Part shown: piece after piece, positions 1 through 8,581 of the stretch | Layout of the letters: each line of letters begins with the position of its first letter | Position numbering within the stretch: the first letter of the stretch is position 1 | NCBI GenBank assembly: GCA_014218215.1 | Contig: CP043652.1 | Location: 558,001 to 622,000 of the forward strand | Reading direction: 5' to 3' | DNA from: Geodermatophilaceae bacterium NBWT11 | Lineage (GTDB): Bacteria > Actinomycetota > Actinomycetes > Mycobacteriales > Geodermatophilaceae | Length of the DNA stretch: 64,000 nt | Notes under the pieces: generated by a model | The model's database searches: none | What the model saw: only the letters and a program-made list of their open reading frames with translations | What the model was told of the DNA's origin: nothing | Program-made: the position numbers and the translations under genes

Positions 1-612
1 ACCGCGCCGGACGGCGATGTCGACCAGACCGTCGAGCTGGGCGACCGGGTCACGGTCGATGGACGCCGGGTCGAGCCCGCCGATGCTGGCGACGCCGTCC
101 GCAGCGGCCCGGTCCAGGAGCTCCAGCACCCCGGGACGACGCACGACGCCGTCCTGGGGGAAGGCCACGAGCTCCACCTCGACGGCCCCGTCGAGCGCGG
201 CCGCAGCCTCCCGGACCACCTCGATGCCGCGCAGTCCGACACCGAGGTCGACGTCGACGTGGGTGCGGACGGCCGTGGTGCCGTGCCGCAGCAGCTCGCG
301 CAGCACCGCGACGGTCGAGTCCACGCTCGGGATGCCCAGCGCGTCGCGCTCGGCCCGCTCGTGGGCGATCCGACCCTGGGTCGTCGCCTCGCCGCCGTAG
401 GAGACCCAGGGTCGTCCCCACCAGCTCTTGTCGACGTGGGCGTGTGCGTTGACGAAGCCGGGCAGGGCGAGCAGCCCGGCGCCGTCGATGCGGTCGTCGG
501 CCTGCGCGCCGCTGCCGGCCGGGACGACGGCCTCGATGCGGCCGTCGGTGACCAGCAGGTCGACCGGGGCGGCTCCCCAGGGACGGACGTCGGACAGGAC
601 CAGGTCGGTCAC
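1..612 (-). CDS. Amidohydrolase, cytosine deaminase-like (3' part missing)
   Basis: The N-terminal 204 codons of a metal-dependent amidohydrolase lie here; the C-terminal part runs off the left edge of the window. Visible are the beta-sandwich strand at the N-terminus, the metal-binding HxH in GFVNAHAHVDK (H57, H59), THVDVD near H118 and VAFPQDG near residue 150. The HVD and AFPQ motifs recall the cytosine deaminase (CodA)/isoguanine deaminase branch, so hydrolytic deamination of a cyclic amide is likely, but the substrate is not fixed by the visible part. The GTG start follows the stop of the DsbA-fold gene by 5 bases, so the two are probably cotranscribed. Confidence 0.75.
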   Translation of the reverse strand, partial: MTDLVLSDVRPWGAAPVDLLVTDGRIEAVVPAGSGAQADDRIDGAGLLALPGFVNAHAHVDKSWWGRPWVSYGGEATTQGRIAHERAERDALGIPSVDSTVAVLRELLRHGTTAVRTHVDVDLGVGLRGIEVVREAAAALDGAVEVELVAFPQDGVVRRPGVLELLDRAAADGVASIGGLDPASIDRDPVAQLDGLVDIAVRRG

Positions 613-617
613 CGCGC

Positions 618-1340
618 TCAGCGCTTCTGCCGGCGGCTGCCGCCGTGCCAGTCCTCGGTCGCGCCGACCTCGCCGGGCTCCACGCCGAAGCTGCGCAGCT
701 GGGGGCGCTCGCGCAGGCTCCGCTTGAGCTCGGTGAAGCCGCCGAAGGACGCCAGCCCGATGACGTGGTCCCAGAGCGCCACGGCGTCCTCGGGGTCGGG
801 CAGTCGGCTGATCACCGGGCCGAAGAAGGCGAGCCCCTCGGGCGGGCGGAACTGCAGGATCGGCGTGCCGACGTCCTTGCCGGTCAGGGCGAGCGCCTCG
901 TCGGTCTCGGCCTGGATGCGCGCGTCGAGGGAGGTGTCCTCGAGGGCGTCGGCGAGTGCGGCGTCCCAGCCGAGTCCCTCCAGCACGGGGACGACGAAGT
1001 CCGTCGTACCGCGCCGGTCGTGGCCGGGGGTCCCGCCCTCGACCGGGGCTGCGTCGTGGATGCCGTGGCCGAGTGCGGTGTAGAGACGGCCGACAGCGTC
1101 GTCCCCGTGTTCGTCGCGGACCCGGGCGGCCACCCGCAGCAGCCGCAGGCCGGCGGTGTGGCCTGCCTCGTACTCCGGCGGGAAGTGGGCGTCGTAGTCG
1201 ACGTGGGCGTTGAGCAGCCGCAGGGAGATGAAGCGCCACTCGACCTCGTACTCCCGCTGCCGGGCCACCTCCTCCACCCACCGGCTGGTCAGCCAGGCGA
1301 AGGGACAGACCGGGTCGAACCAGAAGCGCAGATCAGCCAT
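618..1340 (-). CDS. DsbA-family protein, mycothiol-dependent nitroreductase-like
   Basis: A 240-residue cytosolic thioredoxin-fold protein of the DsbA family. Its opening (WFDPVCPFAWLTSRW, residues 7-21) follows the pattern of the mycobacterial mycothiol-dependent nitroreductase Rv2466c (DPLCPWCWITSRW as I recall it), and the length fits. Rv2466c has a CPWC active site; here it reads CPFA, so only C12 remains and a classical dithiol mechanism is impossible. A monothiol mechanism using mycothiol, or a role as a reductase-like paralogue, are alternatives. No signal peptide is present. It leads a two-gene operon with the amidohydrolase downstream. Confidence 0.75.
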   Translation of the reverse strand: MADLRFWFDPVCPFAWLTSRWVEEVARQREYEVEWRFISLRLLNAHVDYDAHFPPEYEAGHTAGLRLLRVAARVRDEHGDDAVGRLYTALGHGIHDAAPVEGGTPGHDRRGTTDFVVPVLEGLGWDAALADALEDTSLDARIQAETDEALALTGKDVGTPILQFRPPEGLAFFGPVISRLPDPEDAVALWDHVIGLASFGGFTELKRSLRERPQLRSFGVEPGEVGATEDWHGGSRRQKR

Positions 1341-1504
1341 GGCCCGAGTCTGCCCGCCCTCCCTCGTACGGGGGGCTCACGGATCGTCACCGTCCGTTCC
1401 CGCATCTCCATCCCATCGGGCGACGCGCTTCACCGGGCCCCGGACGGCATCGTCTCGTTCTACTAGGTGTAGTCGTCAGATGACCGTGAGTGGAGGTGTG
1501 CCCG

Positions 1505-2455
1505 ATGTCCGTATCCCGACGTGGGGTCCGCCTCTCCCGGTTCGCCGGGCGCGCGCTCACCGTGGCCGGCCTGGGTGCCGGGCTGTGGCTGGCCGGTCAG
1601 GCGACCGCGTCGGCGCAGGCCGAGCAGCCCTCGCTGCTGTCGAGCGTGACCGCCCCGGTCGCCGACGTGGTGACGGCGGTGACCACCCCGGTGGCCCCGG
1701 TCGTCTCCCAGGTCGCCGCGCCGGTAGCTACTCCCGTCGCCCAGGTCGTCGCCCCGGTGGCCCAGGTCGTGGCGCCCGTCGTGGCCCCGGTCGTGCAGGT
1801 CGCCGCGCCCGTGGTGGCGCCGGTCGTGCAGGTCGCGGCACCCGTCGTGCAGGCCGTCGCCCCCGTGGTGGCACCCGTCGTCGAAGTCGCCGCCCCGGTG
1901 GTGGACCCGCTGGTGGAGAGCCTGTCGCCGGTCACGGACGCTCTCGCGCCGGTGACCGACGTGATCGCTCCGGTCGTCACTCCCCTGGCTCCCGTGACGG
2001 ACCCGCTGACCCCCGTCATCGACCTGCCCTCCGCTGCCTCCATCGCGTCGACTTCTCTCGTCGCAGCACCCGACGCCTCCCTCGCGGCCTCGGCCCCGGT
2101 CACCCCGGCTCCGACCACGACACCGCACAGAGGTGCCGTGGTCGAGCTGACCGACGCTGCGGACACGTCGGTCGAGCGCTCCGTGGGTGTCGCGGTGCAG
2201 GCTGCGACCCAGACCATGCACGCGCCCGTCGCGCCGGTCTCCCCCACCTCCTCCCCGGCTGCCCCGGTCTCCCCGGCGGCTCCCATGAGTGCCTCCACCG
2301 GTTCCGTCGGTGGCCCCACCCAGCACGACCAGACGGCCGCGGACCTCTCCGCCGCCGTGGCGGCCGCCGACGCCGCGGGCCTCACCGCGACCGCCGACAC
2401 CGCCCGCGACGCCGCGGGCAACACCGCGTACGACCCCTCCTTCTCCCCCGACTGA
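1505..2455 (+). CDS. Secreted Val/Ala/Pro-repeat protein
   Basis: A 316-residue protein of unknown function. A twin-basic N-terminus (SVSRRGVRLSRFAGR) and hydrophobic stretch ending in ATASAQA predict an exported protein cleaved near residue 37. Residues about 45-170 are a low-complexity tract built from APVV, QVAAPVV and APVTD units, followed by an Ala/Pro/Ser/Thr-rich region and an acidic C-terminus (FSPD). There is no sorting signal or transmembrane helix, so it is probably released or held non-covalently in the wall. The ATG at 1505 is preferred over the in-frame GTG at 1490 because GGAGG (1492-1496) stands 8 bases before it. It lies just upstream of a chaplin-like repeat protein on the same strand, which suggests a shared surface role. 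Confidence 0.7.
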   Translation: MSVSRRGVRLSRFAGRALTVAGLGAGLWLAGQATASAQAEQPSLLSSVTAPVADVVTAVTTPVAPVVSQVAAPVATPVAQVVAPVAQVVAPVVAPVVQVAAPVVAPVVQVAAPVVQAVAPVVAPVVEVAAPVVDPLVESLSPVTDALAPVTDVIAPVVTPLAPVTDPLTPVIDLPSAASIASTSLVAAPDASLAASAPVTPAPTTTPHRGAVVELTDAADTSVERSVGVAVQAATQTMHAPVAPVSPTSSPAAPVSPAAPMSASTGSVGGPTQHDQTAADLSAAVAAADAAGLTATADTARDAAGNTAYDPSFSPD

Positions 2456-2563
2456 CCCGGGCGCCCCTCAGCCTCTGCGCGCTGAGCACGGCGACACCCG
2501 ACCCCCCACGAGCGGGCCGGCACCCATCAGTCCCAGCACCATTCCCTGAGAAGGACTCTCGCG

Positions 2564-4504
2564 ATGAACCTGTGGGTCAAGCGCGGTCTGCAGACGGCAC
2601 TGCTCACCGGAGGCCTCCTGGCCACCGGCAGCGGTATCGCCTCAGCCGACACCGGAACCGGCCTCCTGACCGGCAACACCATCACCGTCACCATCGCCGC
2701 CCCCGTCGACGTCACCGGCATCACCGCCGGCATCCTCGGCGACGCGACCACCAGCTCCACCGGCGGCGCCACCACCCCCGCCCCGGCCCCGGCCGCCGCA
2801 CCTGCCGCATCCAGCGGTGGACTGCTCTCGGGCAACACCGTGGACATCGACGTCGCCGCCCCCGTCAACGTCGGCGGCATCGCCGCCGGCGTCGCCGGTG
2901 ACAGCACCGCAGACTCCACCGGCGGAGCGTCCACCGCCCCGGCCCCTGTGCCGGCCCCCGCGCCGGCCCCGGCCTCCTCCTCCGGGGGCATCGCCTCCGG
3001 CAACGACGTCGACCTCGACGTCGCCGCCCCGATCAACGTCGGCGGCATCGCCGCCGGCGTCCTCGGTGACGCCGCCGCGAACTCCACCGGCGGGGCCTCG
3101 ACCACCCCGGCCCCCGACGCCCCGGCCACCGGGGCGGGCACCTCCGGCGGGATCGCCTCCGGCAACGACGTCGACCTCGACGTCGCCGCCCCGGTCAACG
3201 TCGGCGGCATCGCCGCCGGCGTCCTCGGTGACGGCACCGCGACCTCCGACGGCGGCGCCAGCACCGGCACCGCCCCCACCCCGGCCACCGGGACCACCGG
3301 CTCGGGTGGGATCGCCTCCGGCAACGACGTCGACGTCCCCGTCACCGTCCCGGTGAACGTCTGCGGGATCGGCGTCGGCCTCCTCGGCGACGCGGCTGCT
3401 GACTGCACCGGCGGCTCCACCGCCGGCGGCACGACGCCCACCCCGGGCACCACCCCGACGAACCCCGGCACCGGCACCACCGGCTCCGGCAACGACGTCG
3501 ACGTCCCCGTCACCGTCCCCGTCAACGTCTGCGGCATCGCCGCCGGCGTCATCGGCGACGCCTCGGCCGACTGCACCGGCGGCTCCGCCACCGGCGGCAC
3601 CACCCCCACCACCCCGGGCACCACGCCGACCACGCCCGGCACGACCCCGGGCACCGGCACCGTCGGCTCCGGCAACGACGTCGACGTCCCCGTCACCGTC
3701 CCCGTGAACGTCTGCGGCATCGCCGCCGGCGTCATCGGCGACGCCTCGGCCGACTGCACCGGTGGCGCCACCACCGGCGGCACCACCCCCACCACGCCGG
3801 GCACCACGCCCACCAACCCCGGCACCGGCACCGGCACCGGCACCGGCGTGACCGTCCCGGTCACCGTCCCCGTCGACGTCTGCGGCATCGCCGCCGGCGT
3901 CCTCGGTGACGCCAGCTCGGACTGCACCGGTGGAGCCACCACCGGCGACACGACCCCGACCCCGGGCACCACGCCGGGCACCGGCACCGACGTCCCCGTC
4001 ACCGTCCCGGTGGACGTCTGCGGCATCAGCGTCGGCCTCCTCGGCGACGCCGCCACCGACTGCACCGGCGACACCACCCCCGGCACCGACGGCCCCGGCG
4101 GGCCCGGCATCGAGGTCCCCGTCGACGTCTGCGGCATCGCCATCGGCCTGCTCGGCGACGCCGCCGCCGACTGCGGCCCCGCCACCCCCGGCACCCCCAC
4201 CGACCCCGAGACCCCGGGCACCCCTGAGGACCCGACGGACCCCGAGACCCCGGTGACCACCCCGGAGGACGCCACCACCCCGGAGACCCCCCGCGGCCTC
4301 ACCCCGGTCGTCCTCACCGGCACCACCCCCGTCGCCAACGCCGTCACCTACGACGCCGGCACCGACGACCAGAACACCAGCACCGACGAGACCCTCGCCT
4401 ACACCGGCGCCGACCTCACCACCCCGCTGCTGGCCGCCCTGCTCGCCCTCGCCCTCGGCCTGGGCCTGACGACCGCCACCCGGCGCCGCCAGCACCAGCA
4501 GTAG
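2564..4504 (+). CDS. Chaplin-like ten-repeat surface protein with LAXTG sorting signal
   Basis: A 646-residue exported wall protein. Residues 1-28 are a signal peptide (cleavage after ASA28). Then follow ten copies of a unit of the type SGNDVDVPVTVPVNVCG plus about 13 residues and a second Cys, joined by Thr/Pro/Gly or Ala/Pro linkers. The VPVxVPVNVCG core closely resembles the Streptomyces chaplin domain, but the Cys-Cys loop has 13 residues where chaplins have about 18. Repeats 1-4 lack both cysteines; repeats 5-10 have them. The C-terminus is a complete sorting signal: LAYTG, a hydrophobic helix and RRRQHQQ; LAXTG is the class E sortase motif used by long chaplins. By family knowledge it should be wall-anchored and amyloid-forming at the cell surface; this is inferred. 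Confidence 0.8.
   Translation: MNLWVKRGLQTALLTGGLLATGSGIASADTGTGLLTGNTITVTIAAPVDVTGITAGILGDATTSSTGGATTPAPAPAAAPAASSGGLLSGNTVDIDVAAPVNVGGIAAGVAGDSTADSTGGASTAPAPVPAPAPAPASSSGGIASGNDVDLDVAAPINVGGIAAGVLGDAAANSTGGASTTPAPDAPATGAGTSGGIASGNDVDLDVAAPVNVGGIAAGVLGDGTATSDGGASTGTAPTPATGTTGSGGIASGNDVDVPVTVPVNVCGIGVGLLGDAAADCTGGSTAGGTTPTPGTTPTNPGTGTTGSGNDVDVPVTVPVNVCGIAAGVIGDASADCTGGSATGGTTPTTPGTTPTTPGTTPGTGTVGSGNDVDVPVTVPVNVCGIAAGVIGDASADCTGGATTGGTTPTTPGTTPTNPGTGTGTGTGVTVPVTVPVDVCGIAAGVLGDASSDCTGGATTGDTTPTPGTTPGTGTDVPVTVPVDVCGISVGLLGDAATDCTGDTTPGTDGPGGPGIEVPVDVCGIAIGLLGDAAADCGPATPGTPTDPETPGTPEDPTDPETPVTTPEDATTPETPRGLTPVVLTGTTPVANAVTYDAGTDDQNTSTDETLAYTGADLTTPLLAALLALALGLGLTTATRRRQHQQ
2660..4174 (+). repeat. 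Tandem coding repeats in the chaplin-like gene
   Basis: Ten coding repeats of a 25-35 residue core separated by variable linkers. The repeats at 3482-3579 and 3665-3762 are identical over 98 bases except for one (C to G in a Val codon), with a 183-base period, so at least one duplication is recent or kept uniform by gene conversion. The periodicity is an exact number of codons. Confidence 0.85.
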
Positions 4505-4523
4505 AGACCCCCACAGGGCACCA

Positions 4524-4560
4524 CCGGCCCGACCACCCCAGCCAGGGGCGGTCGGGCCGG
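4524..4560. terminator. Strong hairpin after the chaplin-like gene
   Basis: An 11-bp perfect stem (CCGGCCCGACC with GGTCGGGCCGG), extended inside by CCCC/GGGG, starts 20 bases after the stop codon. No U-tract follows, as is usual in high-GC actinobacteria. It lies between convergent genes and could end transcription from both sides. Confidence 0.7.
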
Positions 4561-4625
4561 AGGTGTACCCGGGCCATGGAGTGACAGGGACGCGGGAACC
4601 GCGCCCTCCCACTCCACCAGCAGGC

Positions 4626-5357
4626 TCAGGTCAGGGGCACGCACAGGGCATCGGGGTCGTCGGCGCAGAGGGCTCCGATGCTGGGCGTGGCCAGCTGGAA
4701 GGGCTGGTCTCCGGCGCCGTGGACCCGGAGCGCGTCGATGCGGATGCTGAACGTCGAGAACACCTCGGCGCGCCCCTCGGGCGTCGCCGGCGTCACCGCG
4801 TCGCGCAGCACGATGTAGGCGGTCACGTCGCCGTCCGGCCCGCCGTGCCACCAGAACGTGTCGGTGGGCTGGAACGGGGGGTCGTCCTGGCAGTAGGGCT
4901 CGTCGGCGCCGTCGAAGAAGACCCCGAGCGGCGCGATGTCGGCCGGGGTGTCCGGACCGGGCTCGACGGTGAGGTGCCCCGCGACGTCGGACCCCTCGAA
5001 GCCGATCGTCACCGCGACGTACTGCAGCCCGGCCGCCTCGACCCCGCAGTCGTCCCGCCACTCGCTGATGCCCGGGACCAGTCCGGTCTGGGTCACGCCC
5101 CGCACCACGGTCAGGTGGTCGGAGCCCAGGCGCGCGGTCGAGACGTCGACGGCGGCCAGAGTGACCGGGCCCGGCGGTGGTGCCGTGGTCGTGGGAGCCA
5201 CGACAGGCACCGGGTCCGGTGCCTGCTCCTCAGGGTCAGCCAGCGCCGAGGCGAACCCGCACCCCGCCGTCATCAGCAGCACCGCAGCCGCCGCCCCCAC
5301 CACCCGCAGACCCCGCACCGGACCCCCCGTGACCGTTCCGAGCCCGGAGGGTCCCAC
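4626..5357 (-). CDS. Putative lipoprotein
   Basis: A 243-residue exported protein of unknown function. The hydrophobic N-terminal segment ends in the lipobox LMTAGC (Cys at residue 33), so it should be lipid-anchored on the outer face of the membrane. A short Pro/Thr-rich linker (APTTTAPPPGP) follows, then a globular part containing four further cysteines that could form two disulfides. The GTG at 5357 is the longest start; a GTG at 5318 (just before RGLRVV) would shorten the n-region and is also plausible. It starts 22 bases after the NDH-2 stop codon and may be cotranscribed with it. I do not recognise a domain family. Confidence 0.65.
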   Translation of the reverse strand: MGPSGLGTVTGGPVRGLRVVGAAAAVLLMTAGCGFASALADPEEQAPDPVPVVAPTTTAPPPGPVTLAAVDVSTARLGSDHLTVVRGVTQTGLVPGISEWRDDCGVEAAGLQYVAVTIGFEGSDVAGHLTVEPGPDTPADIAPLGVFFDGADEPYCQDDPPFQPTDTFWWHGGPDGDVTAYIVLRDAVTPATPEGRAEVFSTFSIRIDALRVHGAGDQPFQLATPSIGALCADDPDALCVPLT

Positions 5358-5379
5358 GGCGCGGGGCCGCGCGGGGGGA

Positions 5380-6756
5380 TCAGCGCTGCAGGTGTGCCTG
5401 CGACTGCTGCGCGGTGCTCACCAGCGCCTGGTCGGAGGAGATCCGGGAGACCTCCACCGACTGGGCGGGCAGCAGGCTGGCCAGCAGCCAGTCGGTGCCC
5501 ACCCGCACCCGGTTGTTCATCGAGGGCAGCGCGTACAGGTGGTAGCCGCGGGCGACGATCTTGGCCAGCGGTCCGCGCAGCTTGATGCCCAGCGGCTTCG
5601 CGACGGCGTCCCGACCGCCGAGGTCGGCGACCAGTCCCAGGTCGCGGTGCTTGTACGGCCGGGCCCGGCCCACCCCGAGGCTCGCGGCGACGTTGCGGCC
5701 CAGCGCGGTTCCCTGGCGCTGGGCGTGCTGGGCGGTCGGCGGGGTGACCGGCTGGTCCTGCGTCGTGCCGGCCGGGGACCAGTCCGGGCTGGCCAGGTCG
5801 GGGACGGCGGCGGCGTCGCCACCGGCCCAGACGCCGTCCACACCCGGGACGGCGAGGTCGGCGTCGACGACGAGCCGGCCCTTCTGCAACGGCAGCCCGA
5901 GCGTGCCCACGAGCGGGCTGGCGGCCACGCCGGCGCCCCAGATGAGGGTGCGGCTGGGGATGGTGGAGCCGTCGGTCAGCTCGGTCTCGCCGTCCCGGGC
6001 CTCCTTCACCGTGACACCCAGCCGGACGTCGATGCCCCGGCGGTGCAGCGCGTCCATCGCCACGGCACCCAGGTCGGGGCCGAGCTCGGGCAGCACGCTC
6101 TTGGCGAGGTCGATGAGCACCCAGGAGATGTCGGCGGGACGGACGCGGGCCCAGCGGGAGGCGATGGTGCCGAGCCAGTACTGCAGCTGGGCGACGATCT
6201 CGGTGCCGGTGTAGCCCGCACCCACGGCGACGACGGTCAGCCGCTGACGGCGCTCGGCGTCGTGCTCGGGGCCCTCGGGCAGGGCGTCGGCGCGGTCGAG
6301 CTGGCGCAGCAGGTGGTCGCGGAGGAACTGGGCCTCCACGAGGGTCTTCACCCCGTGGGCCCGCTCGGCGACGCCGGGGATGTCGAACTGGCGGGTGATC
6401 GAGCCGGGGACGAGGACGAGCCGGTCGTAGTGCTGGACGTGCTCCCCGTCGACGGCGCCGCCGTCCTCGGTGGTGGTGACGGTGACCGTCTTGGCCTGTG
6501 GGTCGACCGAGGTGGCGCTGCCCAGGAGCACCCGGGTGCGGCGCAGCTGCTGGCGCAGCGAGACGGCGATGTGCCGGGGCTCGACGACGCCAGCGCTCAC
6601 GTCGGGCAGGAGCGGGCTGTAGAGCAGGTAGTCGCTCGGGTTGACCAGGACCAGCTCCGCGGCCTCCGGCGGGAGCGTCTTCTCCAGCCGACGCAGGGCG
6701 TGGAAGCCGGCGAAGCCCCCTCCGACGACGACGACCACCGGGCGGGACTGGCTCAT
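5380..6756 (-). CDS. ndh: Type II NADH dehydrogenase (NDH-2)
   Basis: A 458-residue FAD-dependent pyridine nucleotide-disulfide oxidoreductase that passes electrons from NADH to membrane quinone without pumping protons. Two Rossmann fingerprints are visible: GGGFAG (residues 12-17) for FAD and GAGYTG (179-184) for NADH. A GVWAGGDAAAVPD motif near residue 325 closes the FAD site. The length and the C-terminal amphipathic region match NDH-2, which sits as a monotopic protein on the inner membrane face. The ATG at 6756 has an AGGAG ribosome site. The gene stands apart from the PucR gene upstream by about 120 bases, leaving room for its own promoter. Confidence 0.9.
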   Translation of the reverse strand: MSQSRPVVVVVGGGFAGFHALRRLEKTLPPEAAELVLVNPSDYLLYSPLLPDVSAGVVEPRHIAVSLRQQLRRTRVLLGSATSVDPQAKTVTVTTTEDGGAVDGEHVQHYDRLVLVPGSITRQFDIPGVAERAHGVKTLVEAQFLRDHLLRQLDRADALPEGPEHDAERRQRLTVVAVGAGYTGTEIVAQLQYWLGTIASRWARVRPADISWVLIDLAKSVLPELGPDLGAVAMDALHRRGIDVRLGVTVKEARDGETELTDGSTIPSRTLIWGAGVAASPLVGTLGLPLQKGRLVVDADLAVPGVDGVWAGGDAAAVPDLASPDWSPAGTTQDQPVTPPTAQHAQRQGTALGRNVAASLGVGRARPYKHRDLGLVADLGGRDAVAKPLGIKLRGPLAKIVARGYHLYALPSMNNRVRVGTDWLLASLLPAQSVEVSRISSDQALVSTAQQSQAHLQR

Positions 6757-6875
6757 GACGGCTCCTGACGAGTGCGGGCTGGACGGGTCACCGCGCCGTT
6801 GCGACACCCATCTCCTGCCCACCCGCCCCGGGGGCGAACCCGTCTGGTGGGTCACCCCGGTCTCGGATGACCCGC

Positions 6876-8522
6876 TCAGCCGGGCCCGAACAACCGCAGC
6901 TGGACGGTGGCGGCGAACCGGGCGTCGGCGTCGCCCAGGTCGAGCTCCCCGACCTCCGCCACGCGCCGCAGGCGGTAGCGGAACGTGTTGGGGTGCACGT
7001 AGAGCGACGCGGCGGCCGCGGTCACGTCGCCGAAGGTGTCGAGCCACGCGCGCAGGGTCTCCACCAGGCGGCTGTCGTGCCGGCTGTCGTAGGCGGCGAG
7101 CCGGGCGACCGGACCGGCCGGCCGGTCCCCCCGCGCGGCAGCCAGGTCCCGCAGGTCCAGCAGCAGGGACTCCACGTGCACGTCGACCAGCCGGGCCACG
7201 CGCACCGGACCGGGTCGTCCCCGCAGCACCCGCAGCGCCCGGTCGGCCGCCGTCCGCGCCGCGGCGACCCCGGCCACGTCGGTCCCGGGGACCCCCAGGC
7301 CGATGACGGCGGGGATCCGGCTGCCCACCCGGTCCAGGAAGTCGGTGGCGATCCGGACCGCCCGCTCCTCGCCGTCGGCCCCGGGGACCGGGACCAGGCC
7401 GTAGGTGGCGTGCCCGACCAGCGCGGTGGCCGACCGCGGGTGCACCGCCCCGAGGTGGACGGCGAAGGCGTCGGTGAGCCGCTGGCGGTCGTTGGCCAGC
7501 CCCGCGTCGGCGTCGGCGTCCCCGACGGCCCGCTCCCCGGGGGTGGCACCGTCGGCGACCGCGAGGGCGAGGACCGCCACGGGCTGGTCGCCCAGTCCCA
7601 GTCGCTGCAGGGCCTCCCGGGCACCCGCGCCGCCCTCCAACGCGGTGCTCACCAGGTCCGCGCGCAGCCGGCGGTGGACGTCGGCGCCGGCCCGGACCCG
7701 CAGCATGTGCAGCGCCACCAGGGTCGCCGCCTCGCACAGCGCCTCGGTGCGCTCGGGGCTGAGCCGGTCCCGCAGCACGACCCAGATGGAGCCCAGCACC
7801 TCCTCCCCGGCACGCACCGCGATCGCCGCCCGGGGCAGCGACGCCGAGCCGTCGACGGCCGGCACCGGGTCGACGAGCACCGGCCGGTCGCTGCGGTAGA
7901 GCTCACGGAAGACCCCGCGCTCGGTGAGCGTCCGGGAGTAGGACTCGGGCACCTGCAACCCCAGGACGGTCTCGACGCGACCCCGGTCGGCCTCGTCCTG
8001 CCGGCCGGAGAAGGCGAGCACGCGGTTGCTGCGGTCCTCGATGGTGATCGGGGCGTCCAGCAGCGCCGCCACCGCGTTGGCCAGCGAGAACAGGTCACCC
8101 GAGGGCAGCCCGCCGAGGGACTCCGGTGCCCCGAGTCCGACGTCGCCCTCGGCCAGCAGCGCGCGCAGCATCGCGGCCAGCTGGGCCCAGGTCGCGCCCC
8201 GGGTCAGACCCAGGAGCGCCACCCCCGATCCGGCGGCGGCGGCCAGCACCGCCGGGGTGGCCGCCACCGGGGCCCGCAGCACCAGTCCGGCAGCACCGCA
8301 CCGGCCCAGGTGCTCCAGCAGCGCCGTCACCGCGACCGGGTCGGCCACCCCCACGCCGAGCACCAGGGCGGCCGGGGGCAGCTGCGGTTCGTCGATGGGG
8401 TCGTGGATGACCACCCCGCCCAGTCGGGGAACCGCCTCGGGGTCACCGTGCAACAGCTCCAGGAGGGTGGTGCCCAGGTCGTCCAGCACCCGGCGCAGCC
8501 CCGCCTGCGGTCCTCTGCTCAC
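6876..8522 (-). CDS. PucR-family transcriptional regulator
   Basis: A 548-residue regulator with a C-terminal helix-turn-helix of the PucR/CdaR type: DVTAAAASLYVHPNTFRYRL near residue 505, after a GGDEF-like central region (GLGVPGTDVAGVAAARTAADRAL). The N-terminal half is a PucR-type ligand-sensing region. Such proteins usually activate catabolic operons for purines, amino acids or sugar acids. It lies at the 3' end of the D-amino-acid gene cluster, on the same strand, and is the best candidate regulator for that cluster. GTG 8522 is the start that gives a full-length family protein; no strong ribosome site is seen. Confidence 0.85.
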   Translation of the reverse strand: MSRGPQAGLRRVLDDLGTTLLELLHGDPEAVPRLGGVVIHDPIDEPQLPPAALVLGVGVADPVAVTALLEHLGRCGAAGLVLRAPVAATPAVLAAAAGSGVALLGLTRGATWAQLAAMLRALLAEGDVGLGAPESLGGLPSGDLFSLANAVAALLDAPITIEDRSNRVLAFSGRQDEADRGRVETVLGLQVPESYSRTLTERGVFRELYRSDRPVLVDPVPAVDGSASLPRAAIAVRAGEEVLGSIWVVLRDRLSPERTEALCEAATLVALHMLRVRAGADVHRRLRADLVSTALEGGAGAREALQRLGLGDQPVAVLALAVADGATPGERAVGDADADAGLANDRQRLTDAFAVHLGAVHPRSATALVGHATYGLVPVPGADGEERAVRIATDFLDRVGSRIPAVIGLGVPGTDVAGVAAARTAADRALRVLRGRPGPVRVARLVDVHVESLLLDLRDLAAARGDRPAGPVARLAAYDSRHDSRLVETLRAWLDTFGDVTAAAASLYVHPNTFRYRLRRVAEVGELDLGDADARFAATVQLRLFGPG

Positions 8523-8536
8523 CCCGGCGCACTCCC

Positions 8537-8562
8537 GTCCGGTCGACGACTCAGGACCGGAC
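8537..8562. promoter_or_regulatory. Inverted repeat between racemase and PucR genes
   Basis: GTCCGGTC and GACCGGAC form a perfect 8-bp inverted repeat with a 10-base spacer. It lies 15 bases upstream of the pucR-type start codon and 20 bases after the racemase stop. It may be an autoregulatory operator or a weak terminator; the sequence does not decide. Confidence 0.4.
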
Positions 8563-8581
8563 CGGACGGTACCGCCCGGGC

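Noticed and set aside
2660-4174. Regular repeats that might be a CRISPR array or minisatellite
   Set aside because: The repeats are in-frame coding units with variable linkers, not short identical repeats with unique spacers, and no cas genes are near.
2642-4612. A 656-codon open frame on the minus strand across the chaplin-like gene
   Set aside because: Its Gly/Asp/Val-rich product mirrors the repeats of the plus-strand gene, which has a signal peptide, ribosome site and sorting signal. High GC keeps the opposite strand open.
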